From the NCBI GenBank assembly GCA_022826205.1, contig JAJDVJ010000057.1, forward strand, positions 17,113 to 81,112: a stretch of DNA of 64,000 bases, written 5' to 3'. Shown piece by piece: positions 45,841 to 55,353 of this stretch (positions are counted from its first letter, which is position 1; each line of letters opens with the position of its first letter). A program made the position numbers and the translations under genes. The notes under the pieces are model-generated. The model was not told the DNA's origin. It saw only the letters and a list, made by a program, of their open reading frames with translations, and searched no databases. This DNA comes from Silicimonas sp. (lineage in GTDB: Bacteria; Pseudomonadota; Alphaproteobacteria; Rhodobacterales; Rhodobacteraceae).

Positions 45841-46638
45841 ATGAAGGGACCGGACCGGATCACCAGATTCAAGGGCAGTAAGCGCAATGCCAGGCGGGAC
45901 ACCGTTTGGCTGTTCGGGCTTCACGCGGTGCGGCATGCACTATCCAATCCGGCGCGCGAGAAATTGCGCCTCGTGCTGACAAAGAACGCCCTTGACCGGC
46001 TGTCGGATGTGGTCACTGAGTCCGGCATCGAGCCCGAGATCGTGGATGCAAGGAAGTTTCCGGCGCCATTGGATCCCGCTTCGGTGCACCAGGGGGCTGC
46101 GCTTGAGGCCAAGCCGCTCGACTGGGGCGCACTTGAGAATCTCTTGCCAGACCATTGCAGCCTTGTCGTGCTCTGCCTCGACCGGGTTACCGACCCCCAC
46201 AACGTTGGGGCGATCCTTCGGTCGGCCGAGGTCTTCGGGGCCAGTGCCGTGGTTGCACCTTTGCGCCATTCTGCACCGGAGACGGGAGCATTGGCCAAGT
46301 CGGCAAGCGGCGCGTTGGAGCGACTGCCATACATCCGCGTGCGCAACCTGGCATCTGCATTGGAGCATCTCAGGCTCCGCGAGTTTTTCTTGATCGGATT
46401 GGACGGCGAAGCCGACGTAACGCTTGACGACGCACTGGCGAAGGCGCCGCGACGCATTGCGCTGGTTCTGGGAGCCGAAGGGCAGGGGCTTCGAGTGAAG
46501 ACAAGGACTGCCTGCGACCGGCTGGCGAGGATCGGCGCTGTTGGGGGATTCGACTCTCTCAATGTCTCCAATGCGTCCGCTGTGGCCCTGTACGCAGCGG
46601 CGCAGCGCCGGACAGCGAGTCTCGACAACGAAAATTGA
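45841..46638 (+). CDS. rlmB: 23S rRNA (guanosine-2'-O)-methyltransferase RlmB
   Basis: A 265-residue SPOUT methyltransferase of the RlmB/TrmH type. Motif I is LCLDRVTDPHNVGAILRSAEVFGA, motif II ALVLGAEGQGL, motif III SLNVSNASAVALY; the N-terminal substrate-binding part begins LFGLHAVRHALSN. The start MKGPDRITRFKG is chosen by homology. It methylates 23S rRNA and lies next to tRNA-Tyr, a common Rhodobacterales arrangement. Confidence 0.9.
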   Translation: MKGPDRITRFKGSKRNARRDTVWLFGLHAVRHALSNPAREKLRLVLTKNALDRLSDVVTESGIEPEIVDARKFPAPLDPASVHQGAALEAKPLDWGALENLLPDHCSLVVLCLDRVTDPHNVGAILRSAEVFGASAVVAPLRHSAPETGALAKSASGALERLPYIRVRNLASALEHLRLREFFLIGLDGEADVTLDDALAKAPRRIALVLGAEGQGLRVKTRTACDRLARIGAVGGFDSLNVSNASAVALYAAAQRRTASLDNEN

Positions 46639-46716
46639 TGCAGCGTGGGTTGCGTTTCCCAATCCTGCAAAGAACACTGTTGAGCAAGCAATGAAGACTC
46701 TGTGGGAGATACGTAC

Positions 46717-47178
46717 ATGCAGACTCGTCGGCTATTCCTGAGCCTTTCCGCCACGGCATTTCTGGCTGGCACGATTGGCACGCTTCCAGCGCACGCGGCT
46801 CAACCGCCGGTCTTTGCCACCAATGGAGTGGCGATTCACGGCTATGATCCGGTTGCGTATTTCACGATGTCTAAGCCCGTCGAGGGCGATGCGGCCATTA
46901 CGTCGGTACTTGAAGGAGCGACATTTCGCTTTGCCAACGCCGAACACAAGGCGTTGTTCGATGCCGATCCGGAAAAGTATGCTCCAAAATATGGCGGCTA
47001 CTGTGCCTTCGCCGTGTCGAAAGGTGCTACGGCAACAACCGTTCCGGAAGCATGGTCAATTCATGACGGGCGGCTCTACCTGAACTACTCCATCGGCGTC
47101 CGCAGGACCTGGCTCAAGGATGTCCCAGGCAACATCCAGAGTGCTGATGCAAACTGGCCTGGCGTCCTCGGACCCTGA
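46717..47178 (+). CDS. Tat-exported YHS-domain protein
   Basis: A 153-residue protein with a twin-arginine signal (MQTRRLFLSLSATAFLAG) and a YHS domain: YDPVAYFTMSKPVEGDAAITS, FANAEHKALFDADPEKYAPKYGGYCAFAVSKG. YHS domains bind metals and occur in metal-handling proteins. It is probably secreted to the periplasm. No clear partner is seen. Confidence 0.85.
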   Translation: MQTRRLFLSLSATAFLAGTIGTLPAHAAQPPVFATNGVAIHGYDPVAYFTMSKPVEGDAAITSVLEGATFRFANAEHKALFDADPEKYAPKYGGYCAFAVSKGATATTVPEAWSIHDGRLYLNYSIGVRRTWLKDVPGNIQSADANWPGVLGP

Positions 47179-47304
47179 GACGGGTACACCGATCACATCT
47201 TTGCGATGCACCTTCAATTGGACGTATTTCGCCTCCACTTGAATTGCGTGGGTCGGAATTCGAAACACCTGACCCTGATTCACACTGTCCCTCGTTTCGC
47301 AACT

Positions 47305-47331
47305 GGGCGCCTGTTCTTTAAACGGGCGCCC
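47305..47331 (+). terminator. Hairpin downstream of the YHS gene
   Basis: GGGCGCC and GGCGCCC flank GTTCTTTAAAC, extending the stem by GTT/AAC, in the gap 47179-47534 after the YHS gene. The stem is strong but the following T content is low, so it is called a possible terminator. The rest of the gap shows nothing else recognisable. Confidence 0.5.
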
Positions 47332-47534
47332 TCTTGCGCGCTTTGGCACAACGAATTGTCGGAAACACTTTGATCTGCCAAAGCTTTGCGGGATCAAGTG
47401 CGGCGGCTCAAGTCGTGAAAGCGACTGATTCATTTCAACAGCATTGTCTTGTGACGACGGAAAGTCCGGCATTTTGCCAGTTGGCATGTTCCCGCATATG
47501 ATCTGGATGCTTCGCCGCGAATGGGAATCCGGAA

Positions 47535-48593
47535 ATGCTCTACGAACTCTATGACACGGAAATCAATCCGGTATTTGCCTCTTGCCTGCTTGGCGTCCTG
47601 ATTGGCCTGGCCTTTGGTGTTGCTGCCCAGCTGTCACGCTTCTGCCTCAGGCGTAGCGTAGTCGAGTTCACGCTTGGACAATTCCCGGCGTTCGGGGTTT
47701 GGCTCATGGCATTCTTGGTTGCGATGCTTGGCACACAGGCACTGGTGCTCGACGGACATATGAGTTTCGCCGAGCACAGGTTTCACGTGAGCGCGTTGCC
47801 AATCCTGACGGTGCTTGTCGGAGGCGCCCTGTTTGGCACGGGAATGGTCCTGACGCGTGGCTGCATTTCGCGGCTGACGGTCTTGTCCGCGACCGGCAAC
47901 CTCCGCGCTGCCATTTGCATAGTCGTCTTTGCCATCGTAGCGCATGCGGCACTGAAGGGTGTACTGGCACCCTTCCGCCTTGGTCTCGGGGCGGTGACTC
48001 TCGATGTCGGCCAGTTCGCCAATCTTGGAAATCTGCCAGGTGGTGCGGTTTTTTGGATGGCAATTGCGCTCGTGGTCCTTGCAGTCGCGATCTATCGTTC
48101 AGGTGCACGTCTGGTTCACTTGCTGCTTGGTGCCGCAATCGGCTTACTCGTTCCTCTCGGATGGTTCGGGACCGGCGCCTTCCTCCAGGACGCGTTCGAT
48201 CCGATTCCCATGGCGTCGATTTCGTTTACCGCTCCTTGGGCAGACACCCTGTTCTGGAGCGTGGCCTCCACCTCGATTGCAGCTGGATTTGGCACTGGCC
48301 TTGTGGGAGGCACGCTGCTCGGCAGTTTCCTGGCCGCCGCATCGCGAGGCGAACTGGCCCTTCAGAGCTTCGAGGCGCCCAGGCAGACCTTACGCTATCT
48401 CCTTGGTGCGGCGATGATGGGCCTTGGCGGAGTGCTTGCGGGTGGGTGCACAGTCGGTGCCGGTCTTGCGGGCACGGCATCGCTCAGCCTTTCAGCCGTG
48501 CTGGTGCTCGTGGCCATGATTGTCAGTGCTTGGCTTGCTAACCGTCTGATTGACGGGCGGCCAGCTCGTCTGCGGGAGATGTCAGGGCAATAG
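47535..48593 (+). CDS. YeeE/YedE (TsuA-like) sulfur-compound transporter
   Basis: A 352-residue membrane protein with about nine to ten helices. The conserved cysteine segments of the family are present: SRFCLRRSV near the N terminus, TRGCISRLTVL, and GGCTVGAGLAGTASLS near the C terminus, probably lining the path for thiosulfate-type sulfur compounds. It may take up a reduced sulfur species. No sulfur-oxidation genes adjoin it. Confidence 0.88.
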   Translation: MLYELYDTEINPVFASCLLGVLIGLAFGVAAQLSRFCLRRSVVEFTLGQFPAFGVWLMAFLVAMLGTQALVLDGHMSFAEHRFHVSALPILTVLVGGALFGTGMVLTRGCISRLTVLSATGNLRAAICIVVFAIVAHAALKGVLAPFRLGLGAVTLDVGQFANLGNLPGGAVFWMAIALVVLAVAIYRSGARLVHLLLGAAIGLLVPLGWFGTGAFLQDAFDPIPMASISFTAPWADTLFWSVASTSIAAGFGTGLVGGTLLGSFLAAASRGELALQSFEAPRQTLRYLLGAAMMGLGGVLAGGCTVGAGLAGTASLSLSAVLVLVAMIVSAWLANRLIDGRPARLREMSGQ

Positions 48594-49052
48594 CTACCCC
48601 GTAATGGTGCGGTTCCGTGCGCGAACGCGGCGGGGTAATCGGCGCTGGAGTTTCTCCGTTGGTCGTTGGAAGCGGTGCACATGTGCCGGTCTCGCGGAAT
48701 GTTGTGCGGTTCTGTGTTGAAAGCTCGATCGCCTTACTCATTTGCGTTCCAACCGCTGGATTGCTTTCGCAACGCGAGAAGACACTCGTCATCCTGGCGC
48801 CTCTTGTCGATCCGGTCGCAACGGTTTCCTGGGCACCCCTGAACTCGTGGATTACATGATCGAGGGGCGGTTGCCGCGACTCGATTGATTGAGCTGGCCT
48901 GCAATTCTTGAGCTGCGTTGCGCTGGAAGCATCAGTTCACACCGAATTCGAATTGCGTGCCTTGCGGAGACGTCCAGGTCCCCATGGATTTCTCGACAAC
49001 CCGTTGCCCGCCGGATAACGTTGAATGCGACTGGCCACGCAGGACTGCTTGC
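48594..49052. other. Intergenic stretch
   Basis: About 460 bases without a convincing gene. The frames on both strands are short with no recognisable family, and no RNA gene was found. Confidence 0.4.
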
Positions 49053-49640
49053 ATGAGAGTGTTGGAATTCCTCAAAGTTGTCGTAGTCCTGCTAGCGTTG
49101 GTGTCGTTATGGGGCTGCGGTGCCAACCCTGCGCGACATGGCCCGCCAAGTGAAAGCGACATCGCGTCGCTTGAAAGCATGATCCTTGCGCTCGGATCTG
49201 GAGTCAGCGCCGAGGAGGCCGAACGTGCTGCGCGGGTTGCAATTCAGCATTCTCGCGAGCTCGCGGTATCCTACCAGATCACGGGTTCGCCCTTGTGGCA
49301 CAACATGCAGGTGAATCTGGGGTTCAAGGAACGCGGTCTTTGCTGGCATTGGGCTGAAGACATGGAAGGACGCCTGCTTGCCGAGCGTCTGGAGACGCTG
49401 GAAATCCACAGGGCAATCGCGAACGCCTTCAATCCGCTCCGCATCGAACACAGCACTGCGGTCATAACTCGGAAGGACGACGGATTTGAGCATGGCATCG
49501 TGCTTGATCCCTGGCGTTTGGGCGGCACCCTGACCTTTGTGCCGGTTCTGAAAGATCCCGACTACAAGTGGGAGGAACGGCAAAGGGTGCTCGCAAAAAA
49601 ACGGCAGCGCTTGGCGGGCAGGTCGGCGGTTCCCGGTTAA
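49053..49640 (+). CDS. Predicted lipoprotein of unknown function
   Basis: A 195-residue protein starting MRVLEFLKVVVVLLALVSLWGCGANP. The hydrophobic segment followed by LWGC resembles a lipobox, though the tryptophan is atypical. The remainder is soluble, with HWAEDMEGRLLAERLETL and VLDPWRLGGTLTFVPVLKDPDYKWEER. It resembles conserved hypothetical lipoproteins of Rhodobacterales. No function is recognised. Confidence 0.7.
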   Translation: MRVLEFLKVVVVLLALVSLWGCGANPARHGPPSESDIASLESMILALGSGVSAEEAERAARVAIQHSRELAVSYQITGSPLWHNMQVNLGFKERGLCWHWAEDMEGRLLAERLETLEIHRAIANAFNPLRIEHSTAVITRKDDGFEHGIVLDPWRLGGTLTFVPVLKDPDYKWEERQRVLAKKRQRLAGRSAVPG

Positions 49641-49922
49641 CCTCACATTCGCCTGAATGCAGGCCGGCACAAGCACTTGCAGGCTTATGGAGTTACCTTT
49701 TTGTCGGAGCATGCCCGCTGCCACTGGCGTGTCCGGACCGATGGTGACCAACCGTTTCGCGACGTCATGAAGTGACGCAAGCGGTTCAAAGTTTGGTGCT
49801 TCGTTTCTCGCGAGTTTGCGGTGCCGGGCCGACCTCGGCAGAAAGATCCCGATTGCCGCGACCCATACGTCAGCCATTTGGGTCGGCGTAGCGAGGATTT
49901 CCTGACAGGAATTGCTTCTCCA

Positions 49923-51146
49923 TCATCCGTCAAGGCGGTGCGCCAGCAGAAGGGCCAACGCCGTGAGAACGAAAGTTGCTGCAGTCAGTGGCACGAGGGT
50001 CCCGTCAAACGCCTGGCCAACTGGCGCAGCAATCGCAATTGAAGCGATCGTTGCGACAGAGGTGATGATCGATGCGGCAAGCCCGGCCATGTGACCCATT
50101 GGCTCCATGGCGATTGCATTGATGTTTCCAAGTGTGAAACCTGCCAGTTGAAAGACCGACGTGCACCAGAGAAATCCAACCGGAAACAGCCATGATGCCG
50201 GAAGGACACCGGTGATTATTGCAAGCAGGAAAACTCCGGTGAAGCTGCTGTGAACGAGCAGAGCGACCCGGACCACCTTTCGCATCCCGGCGCGCATCAC
50301 GATGGCTGCGTTCATCACACTTGCTCCTGCGGCGAGAGCCGCCATCAGTGCGAACCAGAGCGGAAAGGCTGCACCGCGATCGAAGACCTTGTCGAAGACT
50401 TGCTGGCTGGACAGCAATGTCGACATCAGCACGGCGAAGATCAAAGACTGGCAGCCGATTGCCAACATGACCTGGCGATTGGAAAACACCTCCAGCAAGC
50501 CGTCTATAAGCTCTCGAACGCGAAGTGATCGACGTTCTTCGCGGGCCAGGGTTTCGGGTAGCCGAAGCAACAGCCAGCCGGTCGAGATGATCGAAAACAC
50601 GGCAAAGGAGACAAAAATCGAGCGCCAGCCGAATCCTTGGGTGAGGAGCCATCCGACCGAAGGGGCGAACACCGGCGCGAGCGTGAACACCAGGATGACG
50701 AAACTCAGGATTCGCGCCATTTCGCGACCCAGGAACAAGTCGCGCACGATGGCCATGCTTGCAACGCGCGGCCCCGCCGATCCCACGCCCTGGAGAAACC
50801 GGGCGACAAGCAGCACCTCAAGGCTTTGGGTCAGCGCTGACACGATCGCGAAGAAAATGATGATCACGGTTCCCGCAATCGTGATGGTCTGGCGACCAAA
50901 GGCATCGCAGAGCGGCCCGGCAACGAGCGTCCCCACGCCAAGCCCGACCATGAACAACGCCACGACAAGCTGTGCACGATTCGGGTCTTGCGGGCTGAGG
51001 TCTGCACTGATGTTGGGAAAGGCGGGAAGCATGGCATCCGTCGCAAAGGCGACCGTTGCCGCCATCATGGCGATGATGGCGATGAGTTCCGCACGGGATG
51101 CGGTGATCGACGCACGATTGGCCTCTTCCCGGTTGATTCCTGTCAC
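49923..51146 (-). CDS. Bcr/CflA-type MFS drug efflux transporter
   Basis: A 407-residue, twelve-helix major-facilitator protein. ELIAIIAMMAATVAFATDAMLPAFPNISADL and ARFLQGVGSAGPRVASMAIVRDLF are typical of the Bcr/CflA subfamily, which exports bicyclomycin, sulfonamides and similar compounds by proton antiport. The start overlaps the DsbA-family gene stop by 4 bp (ATGA). Confidence 0.88.
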   Translation of the reverse strand: MTGINREEANRASITASRAELIAIIAMMAATVAFATDAMLPAFPNISADLSPQDPNRAQLVVALFMVGLGVGTLVAGPLCDAFGRQTITIAGTVIIIFFAIVSALTQSLEVLLVARFLQGVGSAGPRVASMAIVRDLFLGREMARILSFVILVFTLAPVFAPSVGWLLTQGFGWRSIFVSFAVFSIISTGWLLLRLPETLAREERRSLRVRELIDGLLEVFSNRQVMLAIGCQSLIFAVLMSTLLSSQQVFDKVFDRGAAFPLWFALMAALAAGASVMNAAIVMRAGMRKVVRVALLVHSSFTGVFLLAIITGVLPASWLFPVGFLWCTSVFQLAGFTLGNINAIAMEPMGHMAGLAASIITSVATIASIAIAAPVGQAFDGTLVPLTAATFVLTALALLLAHRLDG

Positions 51147-51790
51147 GAAGATGCCTCGGCTTGCTCGGACAATTCATCCATGACCCTGAGCCAGAGGTCC
51201 TTTGGCTGGGCACCCTGAACGACATGGCGGTCTGCAACGACGAACGTGGGAACTCCGGTTACACCACGATTCCTTGCATGCGCGTCCCTAGCGCGCATTT
51301 CCTTGATATCCGCATCGCTGCCTAGCAACCGTTCGGTCACGGCGCGACCAAGACCGACGGCGTCGGCGATTTCAAGCAGTTCCGAACGGTCTCCAATGTC
51401 CCTGCATTCCTCGAAATACGCCTTGAAGAGGCGCGTGACTGTCGCAGTCTGGCACCCTTCCAAACCTGCCCAGTGAATCAGGCGGTGGGCGTCAATCGTG
51501 TTCGGTGTTCGCTTGATTCCGTCGAGGTCAAGTTTCAGTCCGTTGGCCTTCGCGGCATCGGCAATTCGGTCGTAGACCTGCTTGGCATTCTCTCGTCCGC
51601 CGAATTTCTTGTCGAGATATTTCTCTCGCTCCATGCCGCCGCGTGGCATGTCGGGATTCAACTGAAACGGATGCCATTGAATCTGGAGCGGATGACCCGG
51701 GCGCAATTCAAGTGCGTCGTCGAGGTTCTTCTTGCCGATGTAGCACCAAGGGCAAATTGGGTCGCTCAGAATATCGAGCTTGATCATCAT
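51143..51790 (-). CDS. DsbA-family (FrnE-like) oxidoreductase
   Basis: A 215-residue thioredoxin-fold protein without signal peptide: IKLDILSDPICPWCYIGKKNLDDAL carries the CPWC motif, and RNRGVTGVPTFVVADRHVVQGAQP is the cis-proline segment. FrnE-type members act in the cytoplasm. Start 51790 or 51787 (two adjacent ATGs) is uncertain. It is translationally coupled to the drug-efflux gene. Confidence 0.88.
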   Translation of the reverse strand: MMIKLDILSDPICPWCYIGKKNLDDALELRPGHPLQIQWHPFQLNPDMPRGGMEREKYLDKKFGGRENAKQVYDRIADAAKANGLKLDLDGIKRTPNTIDAHRLIHWAGLEGCQTATVTRLFKAYFEECRDIGDRSELLEIADAVGLGRAVTERLLGSDADIKEMRARDAHARNRGVTGVPTFVVADRHVVQGAQPKDLWLRVMDELSEQAEASS

Positions 51791-52048
51791 TTGCCATCGT
51801 TCGCACCCCTTTGCAGCATGTGCAAGAGACTGCACTTCACATGTTTTTTGCGCGAATTGTGGCATTGGACGACGTGGTTTCGACGACCTTTGCACAGAGT
51901 CACTTCCCCGGGCTGCAGGATGTGTTCGTTGCATTCCAGGTTGCTGCGTTCGCTGGCAAGGCATGTCGTGCCTGCAGCTTCCAGAATTGGCCGAGGGGTC
52001 GCCTGCGGGGTGGACGAGCGAACAGGCGGCACGTTTGGGGATCGAAGA

Positions 52049-53359
52049 TCAAAACTCCTTTCGTGCCGATGCATGCAGCAGACCGCGCCGAATCGCGATG
52101 CCGATGTCCAGGAAGGGGCGAGGAGGCAGACGGCAGGCACCGGGAAATGTCATTTGAAGACGGAGAAGTTCGCTGTCATTGCCTTCCAAGAAATCGGCCA
52201 GCAGTCGCCCGGCAGCAGCGCCCCGTGTCATTGGGGACACGTCATTGGTCAGAACTGCGTAAAGCCCAGGTGCAAATTCTCCGAAGACAGCACCATTGTT
52301 CCAGGTAAACGCCATGGTACCGCCCCAGCTATGGGCAAAGCCAACATCCTTAAGACCTGGCCAACGATTCAGCATTCCTTTGCGGTGCAATTTGCCAATC
52401 TCGCAAACTCTCGGTGCAGGGGTCGGTGAGTTCGGGTTGAAGTTGAACAGGTTGCGTACGAACAGGCGATTGTCATTGGTCAATCGGATTGTGGCACCAT
52501 AATCGGAACTTGCCAGAAGGCCGAACGGCTTTCCTGTCCCCAGCAACGCAAGAGCGTCATCGGCAAGCGGGTTTGTCATGCTGGCATAGGTAGCCATGGG
52601 AACGTAGCGGCCCGGTGCGATGCCAAACTGGCGCAGGTAGACACCTGCGGCCAGGACCAGTCGCTCTGAGATCATGCGACCCGCTTCGGTTTCCACTACA
52701 TATGCGTGCGAGCCCGCTTCGAAACCAACAACCGGCGTCTGCTCGTAAAGGCACACATTCATCGGCAGGTGCCGGGCCAAGCCACGCATGAGTGCGGCAG
52801 GATTCACCAGTGCATTTCCGGATGTATAGAGTCCTCGTCTGTAAAAATCCGTTCCGATGCGCTCTTTCATTTCGTCGCGGCTCATCCAGCTTCGGCTGAG
52901 ACCAAGTTGCTCAAGCGTCGTCGCAATTTGCTCAATGTGCTTCTCCCCGTCGGGTCCCGCAGAACCATAAATTCGGCCAATCTCATGCCACCCACAGTCG
53001 ATCTGGAACTCACGTACCATACGGCGCAAATCTGAAAGTCCACTCTCCCAAAGCCTGATGTTTCGGCGCAGAATGTCAGTCCGCTTGGGTGGACCGTGCG
53101 AATGGACATTCAGGAGAAAGCCCGCATTGCGACCTGATGCGCCGAAACCCGCACGCTCCGCCTCGAGAAGCGCAATCTCGACATCGGGACGGAGCCGACC
53201 CAGTTGGTGTGCCACAGCAAGTCCGCAGACACCTGCACCAACGATCACGGTATGAACGCGTCGCTCACCGTTCAGGATGTTGGCAGGTGCGGGTGGTGGC
53301 AATGTCTCCCACCATCCGTTTTGGTCTTCGTGTTTTGGGACGATCTTGAGCCTTGGCAT
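52049..53359 (-). CDS. FAD-dependent oxidoreductase (DAO family)
   Basis: A 436-residue flavoprotein of the D-amino-acid-oxidase superfamily. The dinucleotide motif is VIVGAGVCGLAVAHQLG near residue 40, with GASGRNAGFLL next, and HSWGGTMAFTWNNG near the C terminus. Members include sarcosine and dimethylglycine oxidases, so a role in stepwise N-demethylation is possible (inference). It is the last gene of the betaine-type transport operon, three bases after the ghrA-like gene. Confidence 0.85.
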   Translation of the reverse strand: MPRLKIVPKHEDQNGWWETLPPPAPANILNGERRVHTVIVGAGVCGLAVAHQLGRLRPDVEIALLEAERAGFGASGRNAGFLLNVHSHGPPKRTDILRRNIRLWESGLSDLRRMVREFQIDCGWHEIGRIYGSAGPDGEKHIEQIATTLEQLGLSRSWMSRDEMKERIGTDFYRRGLYTSGNALVNPAALMRGLARHLPMNVCLYEQTPVVGFEAGSHAYVVETEAGRMISERLVLAAGVYLRQFGIAPGRYVPMATYASMTNPLADDALALLGTGKPFGLLASSDYGATIRLTNDNRLFVRNLFNFNPNSPTPAPRVCEIGKLHRKGMLNRWPGLKDVGFAHSWGGTMAFTWNNGAVFGEFAPGLYAVLTNDVSPMTRGAAAGRLLADFLEGNDSELLRLQMTFPGACRLPPRPFLDIGIAIRRGLLHASARKEF

Positions 53360-53362
53360 TGC

Positions 53363-54301
53363 TCAATATCCGCGGCTCATGTCAACGACGGGTGCTGGCT
53401 CGCCGCCATCCATGGCCATGCGAATCTGAGCGGCGATGAACTCGGCAGCCGAGCGTTCATTGGTCGGCGCTGCTGAATGGGGCGTTACGTAAACGCGCGG
53501 ATGGCCCCAGTATGGGCTGGCTTCGGGCAGGGGTTCTTCCCGAAAGACGTCAAGCGCGGCACCTTCGATGTTACCGCTTTCCAGTGCGTTCAGGAGATCG
53601 GCATCACACAAACTGCTACCGCGGCCACAGTTTATGACGAAACTTCCTCTCGGCATGCGATCAAAGACGGCGGCATCCAGGATGTTGGTCGTCGCATCGG
53701 TAAGCGGCAGTAGATTCACCAAAATGTCCGCATCGTGAACAACGGTGTCGAAGGCAGCTTCGCCCGCAAGGCAGCGAACGTCATTGATGGACTTCCGGCT
53801 TCGCGCCCATCCGGTTACCGCGAAACCCAGGTCGCGCAGCCGACGGCAGGCGTCCTGTCCCGTTTGCCCCAATCCGAGGACCGAGACACGGCGATCGGCG
53901 TTTTTGGGATAGCGGTGGCGCAGCCATCGCCGCTCCGCCTGTTGGCAGGCGTAGCGATCATAGTGACGGTGAAAATGCAGCACCCAGTGAATGACGTGGC
54001 AGGACATGTCCAGCACGAGAAGCCGGTCCTGCAATCGCACAATTGGCACATCGGCGGGCCACTCGGGATCAAGCGTGATGTGGGTGACGCCGGCGCCTAT
54101 CGAGAAAATGTACTTGAGTCCCGGGAGTGTCTTCAGTTGTCCGGGTGGCGGAGCCCAGACCACGGCGAATTCGATCTCTTCGCGATTGCCTGGCATCTCG
54201 AATGTACGGATATCGGTTCCGCATCCCGCGGTTTTGAAGGCATCAAGCCAGATTTCTGGTGTTGCATTGCTCCAGTGGAACAGGATGGCCATCTCAGGCA
54301 A
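53363..54301 (-). CDS. D-2-hydroxyacid dehydrogenase (GhrA-like)
   Basis: A 312-residue NAD(P)H-dependent 2-hydroxyacid dehydrogenase of the glyoxylate/hydroxypyruvate reductase A type. The nucleotide motif VSVLGLGQTGQDACRRLRDLG and the active-site segments INCGRGSSLCDADLL, ALDVFREEPLPEASPYW and VTPHSAAPT are present. It probably reduces a 2-oxo acid such as glyoxylate made in this pathway (inference). It lies 55 bases after proX. Confidence 0.87.
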   Translation of the reverse strand: MPEMAILFHWSNATPEIWLDAFKTAGCGTDIRTFEMPGNREEIEFAVVWAPPPGQLKTLPGLKYIFSIGAGVTHITLDPEWPADVPIVRLQDRLLVLDMSCHVIHWVLHFHRHYDRYACQQAERRWLRHRYPKNADRRVSVLGLGQTGQDACRRLRDLGFAVTGWARSRKSINDVRCLAGEAAFDTVVHDADILVNLLPLTDATTNILDAAVFDRMPRGSFVINCGRGSSLCDADLLNALESGNIEGAALDVFREEPLPEASPYWGHPRVYVTPHSAAPTNERSAAEFIAAQIRMAMDGGEPAPVVDMSRGY

Positions 54302-54356
54302 CCTCTGTTGGACCGTGGACTGGCCGACACGCGCGGCCGGCCAGTCGCATGGGCGT

Positions 54357-55334
54357 CTATTCCGCTGCCATCGCCTCAGCGATCAATGCATCCCAGTCGG
54401 CCTGATTGGCCTCGATCCAGTCCCTCGCAATCTGCTCTATCTGGTGTGGCTCTTTCTCGCCGTCGTTCATGCGCAGCATCATGGCGCTGAGATCATTGAT
54501 CGAGATCCGCAGGCCGTTGAAGAAGGTCATCGCCTTCGGATTGGACTCGGCGAATTCCTTGTTCACGAGGATGAAGTTGTCGTTCGCTCCGAAACCCGGG
54601 TTACGCCCGTCGGCCCAAGCCGTGTTCGCGTCTGGATTTCCCGGCAAAGACGAGAACGGCGCGTTCAGGAACACCACGTCCCTGCCTTCCTGCAGAACGC
54701 CCATGATCCAGTTCGGTGCCCAGGTGGTGTAGAAGATCGGCTGACCTGCCTTGTACCGCTCGATCGTGTCGGCCATCAGCGCAAAATACTCGCCCTTGTC
54801 GTTGTTGACGTGAGCGCGCAATTCGTAGGCATCCAAGTGATGTTCAATCACCTTTTCGCAACCCCAGCCAGGGTTGCAGCCTGTCAGGTTGGCCAGTCCG
54901 TCGCCATCGGTGTCGAAGAGCGACTTGACAGCGTCTTCCTTCATTTGCTCAAGTTCGCTGATGCCGTGGGCTTCGGCGGTGCTGACGTCGATGAAGTACC
55001 CCTGCATGGCGTTGGTATACATCGGTCCCGCACGTACCAACATCTCATCACCACCGGAATTGTTGTAGAAGTCATTGTGAAGCGGTTTCCAGTGAACCGC
55101 CGTGTAGTGCGCGTCTCCCTGACCAATGGCGAGGTGAATTGCAGGATAGTTGCCCGTGAGCATTTCGCCATTTTCGTAGCCAAGCGCAGCAAGGCCATCC
55201 TCGATCACTTCATAGATGAGCTGATGGTCGGTGCGGCCTGTGCTGATTGCCGTCACCTCGGCGGCCATCACGGTGCCGGTCAGCATCGCGCCTGAAATGG
55301 TGGCAAGCACCAGTCTCTTGCTCAAATTTGTCAT
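54357..55334 (-). CDS. Glycine betaine-type ABC transporter binding protein (ProX/OpuAC family)
   Basis: A 325-residue periplasmic protein with signal peptide ending near VMAA. The OpuAC fold is indicated by NYPAIHLAIGQGDAHYTAVHWKPLHNDFYNNS, TGCNPGWGCEKVIEHHLDAYEL and IFYTTWAPNWIMGVL. Ligands in this family are quaternary ammonium compounds held by aromatic residues, so a betaine or related methylated amine is likely. The gene follows two permease genes and the ATPase gene. Confidence 0.9.
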   Translation of the reverse strand: MTNLSKRLVLATISGAMLTGTVMAAEVTAISTGRTDHQLIYEVIEDGLAALGYENGEMLTGNYPAIHLAIGQGDAHYTAVHWKPLHNDFYNNSGGDEMLVRAGPMYTNAMQGYFIDVSTAEAHGISELEQMKEDAVKSLFDTDGDGLANLTGCNPGWGCEKVIEHHLDAYELRAHVNNDKGEYFALMADTIERYKAGQPIFYTTWAPNWIMGVLQEGRDVVFLNAPFSSLPGNPDANTAWADGRNPGFGANDNFILVNKEFAESNPKAMTFFNGLRISINDLSAMMLRMNDGEKEPHQIEQIARDWIEANQADWDALIAEAMAAE

Positions 55335-55353
55335 GATTCCCTCCTTTGTCAGG